A DNA stretch of 64,000 nt from Ophiura sarsii (lineage: Eukaryota > Echinodermata > Ophiuroidea > Amphilepidida > Ophiuridae), in NCBI GenBank assembly GCA_035610835.1, contig CM069459.1:29548366-29612365 (forward strand), in the 5' to 3' direction. Both the position numbers and the translations under genes were made by a program. The first letter of the stretch is position 1. Every line of letters starts with the position of its first letter. Below the pieces are notes generated by a model. That model did not search any database, was not told where the DNA came from, and saw only the letters and a list, made by a program, of their open reading frames with translations. Positions 20,760 to 32,142 of this stretch are shown piece after piece.

Positions 20760-21590
20760 AAATGTAATTGGGAATTCATTATTTTAATGTTTAAAAAATA
20801 AAACTCGAGATTTTAGCATGTCGACTTATCACGATACATTGTACTATATCTTCAAATTCAAATTTCGTTTGCAAAATGGGTTTCCCTAAGATGATGATTT
20901 TACAAACAGGGTTTTATTCAGTAAAGTTATTAAATATAAGCCTAATTTCGATAGATTATAACAGGATAATGTTCTTTCAATGAGAATCCCATAATATCTC
21001 ACAATTATTATATCGTGCTTTTACAAATAGGGTTTCATTCAGTGTTAAGTTATTAAATAAAGGATAATTTAGATATATAACTAGGATAATTTAGTAGTCA
21101 TAGGTTCAAATAGGAGTTCAATATGGCAGTATACGGCCTACTGGCATGACTGGCTAGTCATTCGCGTCATGCACCCTCAGTCTACATTGAGAACGGGTTG
21201 TACCTTTCAGTGTTTAGTTTGTAAACAGCACACCAAGGCTAGTTTTTCAAATTTGCAACCGGCAAGGAGACGGCGCCGGCGGATTATATATATGGCCCAC
21301 TGATGATGTAAATCGACCATTAAATTGTCTTGTCGCCGCGCACGAATGATTTAAGCATTTAATGCGTGCGTTGTTGAAATGATAAACGCGACAGCTATCG
21401 TCAAAAGTACGCGCGTCAAAATTCGCGTGTTTGCAAGCGCATACAGCGGAACACGCTAGCATTTTCAAGTTGGTGAAAAAAGGTGAAAATGCTTGCGCGT
21501 ACTCTATGTGTCATGAAACCCCATAAGACAAGCAATGCCACATACGTGGAAAACATCGACAGATTCTTTAAATAATATCTATGACCATGA
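20760..21590. other. No gene recognised
   Basis: AT-rich with one GC-richer stretch (21240-21470) containing GCGCGT and TTTGCAAGCGC words. An imperfect direct duplication (ACAGGGTTTTATTCAGT and ATAGGGTTTCATTCAGT) lies at 20905 and 21030. Confidence 0.3.
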
Positions 21591-21898
21591 TGACGTACAG
21601 TTTAATTATGGAGAAGACTGTGTTAAATTAAGTAAATGTACAACAAAACTGTTCAGAATAGCAATGCAGTCACAGATATAATTGAAACCAAGATGTCAAA
21701 GATTGTGTGAAATAAGCTTACAAATATAAATTTCGATTGGTCCATTATTTGGGAATTACTTGTTCAAGAGATCAAAGAACCACGACTAAAAAAATTGAAC
21801 TGGAAAATCATTAGCAACATTTATCCAACAAAAGTATTTCTTAAGAAAATAAAGAAGGAAGAAAATGATATCTGTGAAACTTGTAACGAAATAGTATA

Positions 21899-22030
21899 CA
21901 AATATATACTGCCATGAGAGACTCTGGTTAAAACTATGGACCCGAGGTGACTGCAATCCGCCCGAAGCAAAATAGCACTATTGCAGTCACCGAGGGACCA
22001 TGGTTTTAATCCAGAGGCAGTATATATTTG
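21899..22030. mobile_element. 132-bp inverted repeat inside LINE C
   Basis: CAAATATATACTGCC and its exact complement border the segment. The arms continue through CTCTGG, TTAAAAC and ATGG, then the GGTGACTGCAAT complement. It interrupts the LINE C zinc-knuckle. Confidence 0.6.
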
Positions 22031-22032
22031 TT

Positions 22033-22347
22033 TTATCTACGTCATTCATATATTTCTAGTTCCATAAAATTCAAATTCAAAAATCATCCGGTAAGTTCAA
22101 ATCTTCATCAGTTAAAAAGTTTCAAAAGTTCAAGAACGATCGTCACGCTGCGCCCGGGGATGCAAATCGTGCTCCTCTCGCGTCACGCGGAGTACAACGT
22201 TGTACCGGCACACAAGGGCGCCGTAAATAGTCTTCTTTGGAGCCGTAAATAGTACTTTTGGCAAACTAGCGTGTTTATTTTTGATCATGTGACCCACTTT
22301 TAACCAATGAATGGACAAGAATATATGAATGACGTATATAAATTACA
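22033..22347. mobile_element. Second inverted-repeat segment inside LINE C
   Basis: TTATCTACGTCATTCATATATT at the left and the complement of TATACGTCATTCATATATTC at 22318-22345 form inverted ends. The interior is GC-rich (22125-22250) and contains a possible hAT- or MITE-derived core without a frame. Together with 21899-22030 it may be one composite insertion. Confidence 0.45.
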
Positions 22348-22734
22348 TTTAACATTTCTTTTATAGCTGTAAGAAAATTAAAATAATATGGAAAGAGACT
22401 GAAAGAATACTTTTGCAACAGTATAATCTAGACATAAAGATATTGCAAAAAGATGTAGTGTTTGGCTACCATGATGATAATAATAAGAAAGTTAATATCC
22501 TTAATACGTGTTAGTGTTGCCAAATCAACTATTAGTAAATACAGATATGGAAAACATCCTGATTTTCTAAGTGTCTTATATCTAGAACTTAAAATTAGAA
22601 AACTCTGAAAGAATTGATTAAAAAAATTATTTAATCAAATGTAAACATGATGTATATGTATGTGTATTTAATACGATATAAAAAATGCACAGTAAATATA
22701 TAACTATACACTTGTGTAATGATGAATGAAAAGC

Positions 22735-23660
22735 ATATACAAATGTGTTATGTTATGATATGCAATGCAAACATGATGAAAAGCATATGAAAATGTGTTA
22801 TACATGTTATTGATATGAAAGGTAAACATGATGAAACTATGAAAATGTGTAAAAAAACATGCTGAAAAACATATGAAAATGTGCTATATATGATATGCAA
22901 TGTAAACATGCTGAAAAGCATATAAAAATGTGTTATGTAATGATATGCAATGTAAACACACACAGAAAACACTATGTAAAAAAATTACACAAATTATGTA
23001 AAAAATGCATAATCTGTGTAAAAATAGAACTCCATAATACTATGTAAACAGTTGTGTTAAGCTTTTGCATAGGAATTTACACAAGCTTGGGTATATATTA
23101 CATGTTTTATGTAAACTCTTACATAATAATTATGGAGTTCTATATTTACATAATTTTTTAATTTTTACATAGTGTTTTCTGTGTGCATGAAAAGCGTTTG
23201 AAAATGTGTTATACATGTAATTGATATGAAATGTAAACATGCCGAAAAGCATATGAAAATGTGTAAACATGCTGAAAAGCATATGAAAATGTGTAAACAT
23301 GCTGAAAAGCATATGAAAATGTGTAAACATGCTGAAAAGCATATGAAAATGTGTAAACATGCTGAAAGCATATGAAAATGTGTTATGTAATGATATGCAA
23401 TGTAAACATGATGAAAAGCATATGTGAATGCGTTATACATGTATTGATATGAAATGAAAACATGAAGAAACTACGAAATGTAAAAATTATGTGAACATGA
23501 ATGTAAACATGCCGAAAAGCATATGAAAATGTAAAAAAGCTGAAAAGTATATGTGCTAAACATGTATATGATATGCAATGTAAACATGCTGAAAAGCATA
23601 TGAAAATGTGTTATACATGTATCGATAATGCAATGTAAACATGATGAAACTATGTGAAAT
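22735..23660. repeat. Minisatellite, CATGCTGAAAAGCATATGAAAATGTGTAAA, 30 bp
   Basis: Four to five near-perfect 30-bp units at 23245-23370. Longer degenerate units (with TGTTATACATGTATTGATATG inserts) lie on both sides. Each unit carries palindromic words CATATG and GCTTTTCAGC-like arms. Minus-strand frames with repeated FHMLFSMFTH-type peptides are products of the repeat. Confidence 0.8.
22959..23185. mobile_element. 227-bp MITE inserted in the 30-bp minisatellite
   Basis: The ends CACACAGAAAACACTATGTA and complement border the segment. Further inside, TAGAACTCCATAAT also pairs with its complement. The flanks on both sides are minisatellite units (TGTAAACA before, CATGAAAAGC after), so the insertion is younger than the array. 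The target duplication could be CA, but this is uncertain. Confidence 0.75.
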
Positions 23661-23924
23661 GTGAAAATTATGATAGTGATAAACAATAAAAGATAAAATA
23701 AAAATTCCATTAAAATGGAAAGGTGGCGGTCAAAAGGAAATTGCGATATAGGGCAAATAGAAAGAGCAAAAATAGCAACATTTGTAAATACGGCTTTTAG
23801 TTGCTAAAGTTATGTGGCAGAAGAAGCAATCGCATAGATGATAATTGTGCAAGATTCTTGCATGGCATTACTGGAAAGCAATATAAATTACAGATATGGC
23901 TTAGTGATAAATACGGTTTGGGCA

Positions 23925-24480
23925 GCATAAATAAAAATAATAAACAAAATACTGAAACAAATAAACAAAGCAAATAGATAAATAAATAAAAAATGATTAA
24001 ATAAATAAATGAATAAGTATGCAAATAAGTAATATTATAAATAAATAAATAAATATTGAAATAAATAGGTTTATAAACGCATAAATAGATTTAACAGATT
24101 CAATTTAAGTTTCAAATATATGTCATATGTATTCAATTTTTTTGATCAATAAATAAATAAATATAGAAATAAATAAATGAGTAAATTAAAATTAAAAAAA
24201 CATTTAAATAAATAGTTAGAATAATTTTGTTAATACATAATAATATAAATCGAAAATAAATGAATGAATAAACTAATGAATCAATACATAAATACACGCA
24301 TAAATTAAAATTAAACTATTAAAAATTACAAATTAAAACAAATAAACATGAGAAAACATTAATAAATAAAAATGATTAAATAAATAAATGAATATTTATG
24401 TAAATAATAATATAACAGTAAATAAATAAATATAGAAATATAGAAATGAATAAATTTTACATTCAATTTAAGTTTTAAAT
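23925..24480. repeat. AT-rich tetranucleotide region (AAAT)n
   Basis: Imperfect AAATAAAT runs with a longer duplicated segment: the word TTCAATTTAAGTTTCAAATA near 24105 recurs at about 24465. The second occurrence is interrupted by the 24491-26781 insertion. Confidence 0.7.
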
Positions 24481-24490
24481 ATGTCATATA

Positions 24491-26781
24491 TGGGCCATTC
24501 CACATCTTACTGCAAGTATATATCACAAATGTTTATAAATATTATGGTAAAACTCGACGAGTTCTACTCAGAACACCATGCCCTACTTTGAATGACATTA
24601 TCAGGTTCATTTTTATACTGAAAGGCCCTCAAAACCACTAAAACACTGTTTCCCCAGCTCGATGTCTCAATTGTATGCTGCTGAATTTAATTCTCACTTC
24701 AAAGTTTTTGTAAGAATTTGGTACGAGTAAATGTAGCAAACGTATCAAACCAAAATATAAAGGCATTTAGTTCTGCCTACATTAATCTTAACGTGCAATT
24801 TTAATATCAAATGAACTTTCCCCGAAATTCGTGTAATTTCCGATATCCGTACGCCTAGCATTCCAACATAAGCTGAATGTACTAAATTTGCAATCGTTTA
24901 TGAACAATCCCGTAGCAAACCCACCACGCTATTAAAATTATATCACCTCGAAAGTCTCTGGCACATCATTTGGGCAATAAAAAATGTTGAAGTTCAGTAT
25001 TTCAAACGACCGTTTTAATGTTTAAGGGGCTGTGGACTCTCAGGTACAGTCTCCGTAAAACTGCCGTAACTTCTTCAATATTCATTTAATCTTTATAAAC
25101 GTATACAGTTTTTTGCAGAAAAGGGTTCAATGAATCCAACCATGATAATGAAATTGACCATTTTGGAAAAAATTATAAAAAACACGTTTTTTTACCTATT
25201 TTAGGTTTGGAAAAGATTAACTCAAAATATATTTTGTTACATTTTGTCATACTAGTTTTATGATAATCCTGATAACATTCCCCAGGAGCGTGTTTTTTTT
25301 TTTGAATATCTTTTTTTATTTTTTGAGTTACAGACCAAAAAGTGCAAAAAAACGTGATTTGTTACCGCCGTTTTGGGCACTTTTTGGGCTATAACTCAAA
25401 AAATAAATAAAATATTAAAAATTAAAAAAAGCTCCTGGGAATGTAGAAATGCAACCATATGGCTTGCAGAAGGTCCGAAAAGGGATGAAAACGTGAAAGG
25501 CGTTATCGTGAACGGCGTTATCATGTAAAGTGTTATCACCCTCATTTGAAGAAAATATTGCAAGAGCACAATCTTTCTTCATTGGAAAATCTTTGAGAAG
25601 TCTAGATACAGCAGCGAAACATTGAAAACAGTGAGTTTGCTTCTTCTTTCGTGTTCTTTATAACGCATATCACTTTGTGAACCAAACGGTTTCTTCTAGA
25701 AAATGCTGTAAGTGTAAATATATGGCTCATAATCCACATATATGAGTGTTTACTACCGCGCTGCACATAGCCAAATCGCTATATTGAGCAAGTACTGGGC
25801 ATGTGCTATCGGCGGGCTTATTGCGCGGGTGTATGTCCGGATAACCATGGATAACGCTGTTCACAGGTATAACGGAATTCACCCTAAAATGTCCATTATC
25901 AATAACAAAAGAGAACTTCACAATATGCGATTGTAATTTAATACAATAGTTAATGTAATGGTACATACCCATTTTTAACGAAAATGCAAGCTATATAAAA
26001 CATTTAAAGTGAAAATCAAATATTTGACCACTGTTTGACGGTCAATATTGGGAAATTTAGCCCAAATGTATGGTTTAAATCAATTTTTAGTATTAAAATT
26101 GATTACACAAATAAAGTTTCTGCAACAGCTACATGATGTATGTCAGTTTCAATTGTTTTATCTTTGTTTCAATCCCATAATTATCATACACGTGAACGGC
26201 GTTATCCAAGAATAATACCATTAAAATAGCACATAAAGTTAACTTTATATAATGACATACAATTTCAATGTTGGGCTTAAAGAAAATATAACAATTGATA
26301 CATTACAGAAGAGAATATTCTTCTACTAGAGTAAAATTGACAAAACAAGTTTTGGAAAAAGGTACAAAATTGAGAGCACATAGTTGTCAAAAGAGTTGAT
26401 TCATAGCAAGAGATTTGTTGAGGCTAAAAAATGAAATTCATTCTTCTGTCGCATAGCTTGTCAAATATTGCTATTGGGAGACCTCTCAACGACAAAAAAC
26501 AATAATTTTAATATCATATTTGGACTTAGTTAGGGATGTAATGACACTGCCAATGCAATATGACACTAGATAACGCCGTTCACCGCGTGAAAAAACATAT
26601 AAAACACCTGAATTATATGGTTTCGTGCGTAAAAATGTGAGCAGTGGTGTTCGCAAACATTATTGTTCTAGTAACTTTAGCATATTGGGTCTTCACAAAT
26701 AATCAAAGTAAGCAGATTTGAAACAATTTATTTTCTTGATTTTCCAAAGCTGAAATGGTCCCATTTTTGTGGAATAGCCCA
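24491..26781. mobile_element. 2.29-kb non-autonomous DNA element with TGGGCCATTCCACA ends
   Basis: The left end TGGGCCATTCCACA pairs with the right end TGGGCTATTCCACA (on the other strand). TA, or TATA, flanks both sides. The related uninterrupted sequence at 24110-24150 (TATGTCATATGTATTCAATT) reads across the insertion point, so it serves as an empty site. Inside are a nested TTAA-flanked element (25026-25450) and inverted copies of GTGAACGGCGTTATC (about 25508, 26190 and 26572). No transposase frame. The TA target fits Tc1/mariner-like elements, but the assignment is inferred. Confidence 0.7.
25026..25450. mobile_element. TTAA/GGGGCTGTGGACTCTC element, nearly complete fold-back copy
   Basis: TTAA at 25022-25025. 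The first 330 bp match 9048-9381. The sequence from CATTCCCCAGGAGC to the centre GACCAAAAAGTGC is complemented by 25370-25450. The expected GAGAGTCCACAG right end is absent, so the copy is cut short. Confidence 0.6.
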
Positions 26782-26783
26782 TA

Positions 26784-27460
26784 TATTCAATTAATTTGAT
26801 ATCTGTCTTTATTGTTAACACTCAGTACTTTTAAATGTATAGAATACATCCACCTGACCACCAGCCCAGACCAGCCTTACATTTATCCATCACATTGACA
26901 CAGATCATACTGTAACTGTTAGTACACCACACTGTGTATAGCCATTCAGGGCGCACAGCACTAAATCACTCCTCGTTTTGTGTAATGGTAGTAAGTTCCG
27001 GCAAAAACAAAAAAACGATTTTGTGATTAATGGGGTCCTTTGGGAATTAGTTTGGCGTGAGGGTAGCATTTCATAATTAAAATGAAAGATAATCTCTTGT
27101 ACTTTGATCAGGATATTGCAAAATATTGATTTTCGATTGTATCGAACATTTATCACGTGGATGAACACACATGCTCGGAGGCGGTAAGAAGGCGAGCGTC
27201 CGGGCTGAAAATAGGGGTGGCGCTGTTTAAATGATCATATCGTAAAATCTAATTGGAAGTGGTATCTGTTCTTGACGATTTTATGAAATTTTAATATTTG
27301 TTTGTTAGAATAAAGCATTCGAGACATTCCAAAAAGAGTTACTAAGGGCCCAAAATAGCGACTCTTTTAGCCCTAATTTACATGTAATCCAATGGGCGGT
27401 TCATTTAGTGCTGTGCCCCCTTCATTGGATAGCCTAAAGTTGTCCTGTCGCTCCGCTCAC
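26784..27460. other. No gene recognised
   Basis: AT-rich intron sequence. A minus-strand frame (26905-27168) has no recognisable motif. Confidence 0.3.
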
Positions 27461-27463
27461 TGG

Positions 27464-27982
27464 ATGGACACTGGATTGGGACAGTCAGAGATGGGGTATG
27501 CTAGCTTCATATGATTGGGGTAACCGAGGATCTAAATTTAGATCTACTCAGTGCTGTGTAGCATGCAGTTAATACTGATTGTCCAAGATAAAACTTGACC
27601 CAACCCCTGGCCAGACATTTGTTGTTTACTCTACAACTTATATTTTGACCCTCATTAATATACAGTTACTGTGCACTGGTTACACTTGGACCAATGAAAA
27701 TGACGCTATCAAAAAATGCCAATACTTTGACCATGTTCCATTGCGATTTCTTTAAATTACGATTATAAATTATATTCAATTTAATATGGCCAATATTTTT
27801 TAGTAAAACTACGGTTGAAGTAGAATTTATTTGTTTATAAAATATATGGACACTGGATTGGGACAGTCAGAGATGGGGTATGCTAGCTTCATGATTGGGG
27901 TAACCGAGGATCTAAATTTAGATCTACTCAGTACTGTGTAGCAAACTACGGTTGAAGTAGAATTTATTTGTTTATAAAATAT
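27464..27982. repeat. Local duplication (two about 100-bp copies and a 40-bp copy pair)
   Basis: ATGGACACTGGATTGGGACA to GTGTAGCA occurs at 27464-27563 and again at 27845-27943. AAACTACGGTTGAAGTAGAA to TAAAATAT occurs at 27806-27845 and 27943-27982. The order A, B, A, B shows one tandem duplication of about 380 bp with an internal deletion. Confidence 0.75.
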
Positions 27983-28087
27983 AATTTAGACAATTTTCCA
28001 ATATACTAAAAACAAAATGGCAGCCTCCATGTAATTATGTAGAAAGACCTAAATGTGCAACATTTCGCAATTCCATGCTAATAGGTT

Positions 28088-28105
28088 GGCGGGCTTTAGC
28101 CCGCC
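28088..28105. repeat. Perfect hairpin GGCGGGCT-TT-AGCCCGCC
   Basis: An 8-bp perfect GC-rich stem with a 2-nt loop in AT-rich sequence. It may be part of an older repeat whose 3' end lies at 28445. Confidence 0.6.
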
Positions 28106-28239
28106 ACCCAAAAACAACATGTTATTTTGCTTTAAATGCTTAATAAAAGTAACAAAGTAACCAAACTAGAATGTGTGTGTTTTTAAATTATTCTCAAAAG
28201 TAGTATGACTCAGGCAATTATTTTATTAAGCTGACGATA

Positions 28240-28445
28240 TGAGTTTATGAGTCCATCTCCGTGTGTGATGGATGATTGTATGTTAATTTTGAATATTTGT
28301 TCTCTCTTTTGTTTATATCATATTGTAACTTGTATTTTTGTGTGTTTTACTCTTATTCGTGTTTTCTTCTGGATGCACCACCGTCCTTCGGGTGGGTGCC
28401 GCTGTTTTGAAAGTGTTTTTCCGAATAAATAAATAAATAAATAAA
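28240..28445 (+). mobile_element. Probable LINE 3' end with (AAAT)n tail
   Basis: The sequence CACCACCGTCCTTCGGGTGGGT forms a hairpin and is followed by CCGAATAAATAAATAAATAAAT. A 3' hairpin and simple-repeat tail are typical for truncated LINE copies. No coding part is retained. Confidence 0.45.
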
Positions 28446-28570
28446 TTAATTAATATAAAAAAACATGTAGTATGGGTGAGGCATACCATTTTATCAATAG
28501 CCTACACCAATTCCTACTTGAGGTGGATATGTATAAAGTCAAAGCTTGACCTTGTTACAGGGAGACTATT

Positions 28571-28905
28571 CGTGTGTGGTCTAGTGGATAAGACGCCGGT
28601 CTCACGATGCAAAGATTGTGAGTTCGAGCCCCGCTAATGCCAACATGTTTGTATCCTTGGGCAAGGTACTTAGTCTCAATTGCTTCGTCAACCCAAGCGA
28701 TATTTGGGGAGCTGTTAGGATATCAACATCTAAGTAGTGCTGATAGGCTTGTGCACTTGTCGATTGGTAGCCGCCTTAGTGTAGCGACCAACGGATTCTG
28801 ATATCTAAACTGGCAGCGATAATAATTGATTTAAAAAGCGCTTTGGGACTGTGCTTGCATTGTGGAAAGCGCTATATAAGAACGGTAATATTATTATTAT
28901 TATTT
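28571..28905 (+). mobile_element. Complete tRNA-derived SINE with (ATT)n tail
   Basis: Box A-like TGGTCTAGTGGATAAG at 28578, box B AGTTCGAGCCCC at 28621-28632, then the block GTATCCTTGGGCAAGGTACT, a unique body, and a 3' part with AAAGCGCTTTGGGACTG and AAAGCGCTATATAAGAACGG before ATTATTATTATT. The end AAAGCGCTATATAA plus ATT repeats is common in SINEs of aquatic animals. This is the best preserved copy in the window. 12490-12745 is a fragment of the same family. Confidence 0.8.
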
Positions 28906-29076
28906 ATTCAATACTATACAATTGGTAATTCTTAGTTAATATAAGCGTGTTTACCAATTTGAACGCGAGTGAAAGTGCACGCAACCGTAAAGTAGTTATC
29001 TCTCTCTAAAAAGAGTGTCAATTGCGGGGGTGTTCAAATTCATACTCAAATATTGACTGTGTCGATAGGGATAATG

Positions 29077-29249
29077 CAGTGGCGTACCCAGCTTTTGGAA
29101 ACTGGGGGGGGGGGGGGGGGGGGGGGGGGGTACGACCATAGTTGTACCGACGAAAGGCTTGATTTACCGACAATTTGTTTTACAGACCCCCAAAAAATCG
29201 TTAAACATGCACACACAAAATGCGGTTAGCAGCTAAGATCTTGATAAGT

Positions 29250-29290
<41 letters not shown>
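29077..29290 (+). mobile_element. hAT-like end with G27 run and a second G41 run
   Basis: CAGTGGCGTACCCAGC at 29077, then G27 (29104-29130), a 119-bp unique stretch and G41 (29250-29290). No opposite end was found. The 41-base run is the longest homopolymer in the window and may be mis-sized by sequencing. Confidence 0.5.
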
Positions 29291-29291
<1 letters not shown>

Positions 29292-29348
29292 GTCCACGAA
29301 ACTTTAAATAATAATATTGATCGCAAATTACTTTTTTCGTACATGAGT

Positions 29349-30020
29349 TAAGTTAAGTTTTTGATTTGATTTTTTGATTTTTGTGAGTGCTGTAATTATT
29401 GAACTATTAATCAAATGCATACAAAAGTATACATTTTTGGAAAGGAAATGGATCAGAGAATCCAAATTTGCCGTCATTTTTGACCAAAAATGTTGAATTT
29501 TTGAGAAAATCACAAAATTCACTTTTTGACCCAATTTTTTTTGGAACAAGCTAACAAAAAAAATGTGAGTAAAAAATGCCCAAAAATGCCTGATTCTAAT
29601 GTTATATCAATAATCTAGGGACTATTCTCTCTTTTTTTTACCTACACTTGTATTTTTCGAAATTTTGACCAACAAATGCCAACAAAGTGATTTCTTTTGG
29701 TCAAAATTTCAAAAATACGGCTTTAGAAGAAGAAAAAATGAGAAAATCGTCCCTGGATTAGTGTCTTAATAGTATAATCAAGCAATTTTGGGCATTTTTT
29801 ACTTTAAAAATAATTTTGTTAGCTTGTCAAAAAAAAAATGGTCAAAATTTTTTTTTGTGATTTTCTCAAAATATCAACATTTTTGAACAAACTTGATGCC
29901 AAAAATGGATTCTTTGACCCAAAATCCCATCCAAAAATGTATACTTTTAAATGCATTTGATTAATATTTTAATAATTACAGCACTCACAAAATTCCACAA
30001 AAACTTCCTTAAGTCCCCCC
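29349..30020. mobile_element. TTAA palindromic element, family P, copy 2
   Basis: Matches the flanks of the 1480-2663 element (GAGTGCTGTAATTATTGAAC, CACAAAATTCACTTTTT, GCTAACAAAA). The arms are complementary around a centre near 29680. The right end CTTCCTTAAGTCCCCCC is followed by TTAA (30021-30024). The left outer end is eroded (AGTTAAGTTTTTG). It lacks the nested CCCTAACC elements, which shows that those were added later in copy 1. Confidence 0.7.
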
Positions 30021-30025
30021 TTAAA

Positions 30026-31440
30026 CAAAATGGGATTGTCGATAGATAATGCCAGTTTATTGAAATATGTACGTCATTTCTTTTGTCACTTTAGGTCATG
30101 TTTCATGATTTATTGACAACCTTAAACTGGTAAACAATATTCTGGTGTTTTTTTTGGGGTGCGTAACAGAAATATTTGGCAAGCTAAATTGATTGGCGAA
30201 TTGCACGCAATATGAATTCCGCATAAATATAATAACAAAAGCCTTAACTATAATGTTAGACATTATAATGGGATAGTGAACGTAACGGTGTCTGGCTTCT
30301 TCTGTCTCTAAGCAGACAGACTATGTAGACTTACTATAGACTACTGATCATTGTGATATACAAGCCTACACATTTTAAAATCTCACTGGGTATATAATAT
30401 CAAGGTCATTATACAGGATGTGTAGACAATAAATGTGAAATATGTGCATGGTAACCATAGTCATAATTTGGTGTCATATTAAGTTAAAATTTGACATTTT
30501 ATAATAAGATTGCATTAAACACGCTACAAAAAAATGCCTAATAAGCACCATGTTATCCAGGATGTACCAATTAAGCAGAATGCATATGAAGACATGAGCG
30601 CAAGAAAGACCAACGTCCATATTTGCTATTTTGAGATACAGGCATTTAAAGTTTTAAAATAATTGTACAAAATGACTAAAAGGTGCTATTGTAATGAAAA
30701 TTGACAATATTGTAGGTTATAGTCTTAGCATTCACATTATATATACTTTTTTGACAACATTGTTGTATTAAGCGATATCGATCAATTTATTGACTTTGGA
30801 CTTGGGTCTTTCTTTTCTTTAGGTAATATTAAAATAATAATAATAATATTTAAAAACTTGAAATGCCATAAGGATGCCATGGGTCTTTTTGCGCTCACAT
30901 TGATGAAAGTGTAAAACTTGACCCAAAATATATTTTAAGACTTCAAATTCAAAAATCAGTAAATTTCTCACCACTAAAGCTACCCAAAATCAAGCTTTAC
31001 TCAATTCGGCCAAAAATGGACTTGTTTTAAAAAAGAAAAAATTGCGCTCAGGTCTTCATATAATTATGTATATTGAGTCCTCAATCCAAGTATTTAGCTT
31101 TTCTTCACTTTTCTTTCTATTTTGATGGAATTAATTATGATAAAATGAAATATAAGATGTATGGAATTGCCATTTTACACACAAAAACGATATGCCGATA
31201 CGTACCTAGTAAATTTAAATATGGCCAATAAAAATCATACGCAGCGCTTATTTATGAAAACAAACTTTTGTTTATGTATAGTTTTTTAGTTTAAAATTCT
31301 ATGAGAATTAAAGTTTGTTAGAGAATTCCAATTAGTGAACTAAATCAAGAGTTTAGTGCAACAAAGTCCTACTTACAATTATAGTTGTTATTCATTAGAT
31401 TGTGTTTTAAAAAAGGTCAACCAACCAGAGCACTTTCGTA
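30026..31440. other. No gene recognised
   Basis: AT-rich intron sequence, with stops in all frames and no definable repeat ends. Confidence 0.3.
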
Positions 31441-31452
31441 TAACCTTTTTGT

Positions 31453-31474
31453 GCTAGCTATCACGATAGCTAGC
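31453..31474. repeat. Perfect palindrome GCTAGCTATC-AC-GATAGCTAGC
   Basis: A 10-bp perfect stem with a 2-nt spacer. It lies in a 124-codon plus-strand frame (31385-31759) that has no recognisable domain or splice signals, so I do not call it a gene. Confidence 0.6.
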
Positions 31475-32024
31475 TCTTATAGCCTGAATTCAAAATCAAT
31501 ATTTCAAGTACGCGTTATTTATAATGACTTCGAGTCACTTGGTTCAGGAAACCGTGACCAAATCGGTATAATTATCGAACGGGTCCAGCCAAATGACACT
31601 CTCATACGGGTATATTGGTTGATCGAGAAGTGTGACGCTTGGATGCTATTGTGTATTGCATCAGGGTCACTTACAAGCGCCGCCGAATCCATCTGTATCC
31701 ATGGCTTTGATTGGACGAGAGATGTGTTCAGTTGTTTAGCGCCCGGGGTGAAATTTTGAGATGTTGTCCGCAGTTGTTTGCCTAGCCTGTGTAAAGTATA
31801 TTTACTCCGATAGGTAAACAAAGCGATAAATATCCACTAGCTTGTGGCAATGTAAGTATTTCTAAAGAAATCTCACTCATAAATTTAAGGTTAGGATTGC
31901 TATCGCGCTTGAAGCAAACAAACTGATGAATAAATCATCAAATTTCAAAATATATAATGCAGTTTTCTCATAAAATTAACTTATATAATTACTAGGTAAT
32001 AAATCACAGACACTCTCAAAATAA

Positions 32025-32118
32025 TGGGGGGGGGGGGGGGGCTCAAGGAAGTAACCTTAGGAATTTTGTGAGTGCTGTAATTATTGAACTATGACTCACA
32101 TGTCTATAAAAGTACATT
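32025..32118. mobile_element. G run and a partial family P element
   Basis: About 17 G, then CTCAAGGAAGTAACCTTAGG and TTTTGTGAGTGCTGTAATTATTGAACTA, the latter shared with 1520-1560 and 29380-29420. Only about 75 bp of the family is present. Confidence 0.5.
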
Positions 32119-32142
32119 AGGAACACACCATTAGATACTCAG

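Larger units (their letters stand above)
19650..22640 (+). pseudogene. Decayed LINE C, ORF2 C-terminal part, broken by insertions
   Basis: Three plus-strand pieces resemble the end of an L1/Tx1-like ORF2. At 19690-19919 the sequence reads IWNNECITSRGKTFY, WAKKGILYVSDL and FKSMEEL. At 21735-21895 it reads WSIIWELL, LKKLNWKIISNIYPTKVFL and CETCNE. At 22345-22500 it reads HFFYSCKKIKIIWKE and ILLQQYNLDIKIL, followed by stops. The C-x2-C of CETCNE and the later H-x4-C fit one zinc-knuckle split by an insertion of about 450 bp. Another insertion block (19921-21590) separates the first two pieces. Stops and frame changes occur throughout. I am fairly sure of the LINE origin and less sure of the clade. 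Confidence 0.65.

Noticed and set aside
23130..23440. Histidine/phenylalanine repeat protein on the minus strand
   Set aside because: Translation of the 30-bp minisatellite; the frame is not kept in degenerate units.
31385..31759. 124-codon plus-strand frame
   Set aside because: No recognisable motif, contains a palindrome at its start, and is open on the other strand as well; not distinguishable from chance.
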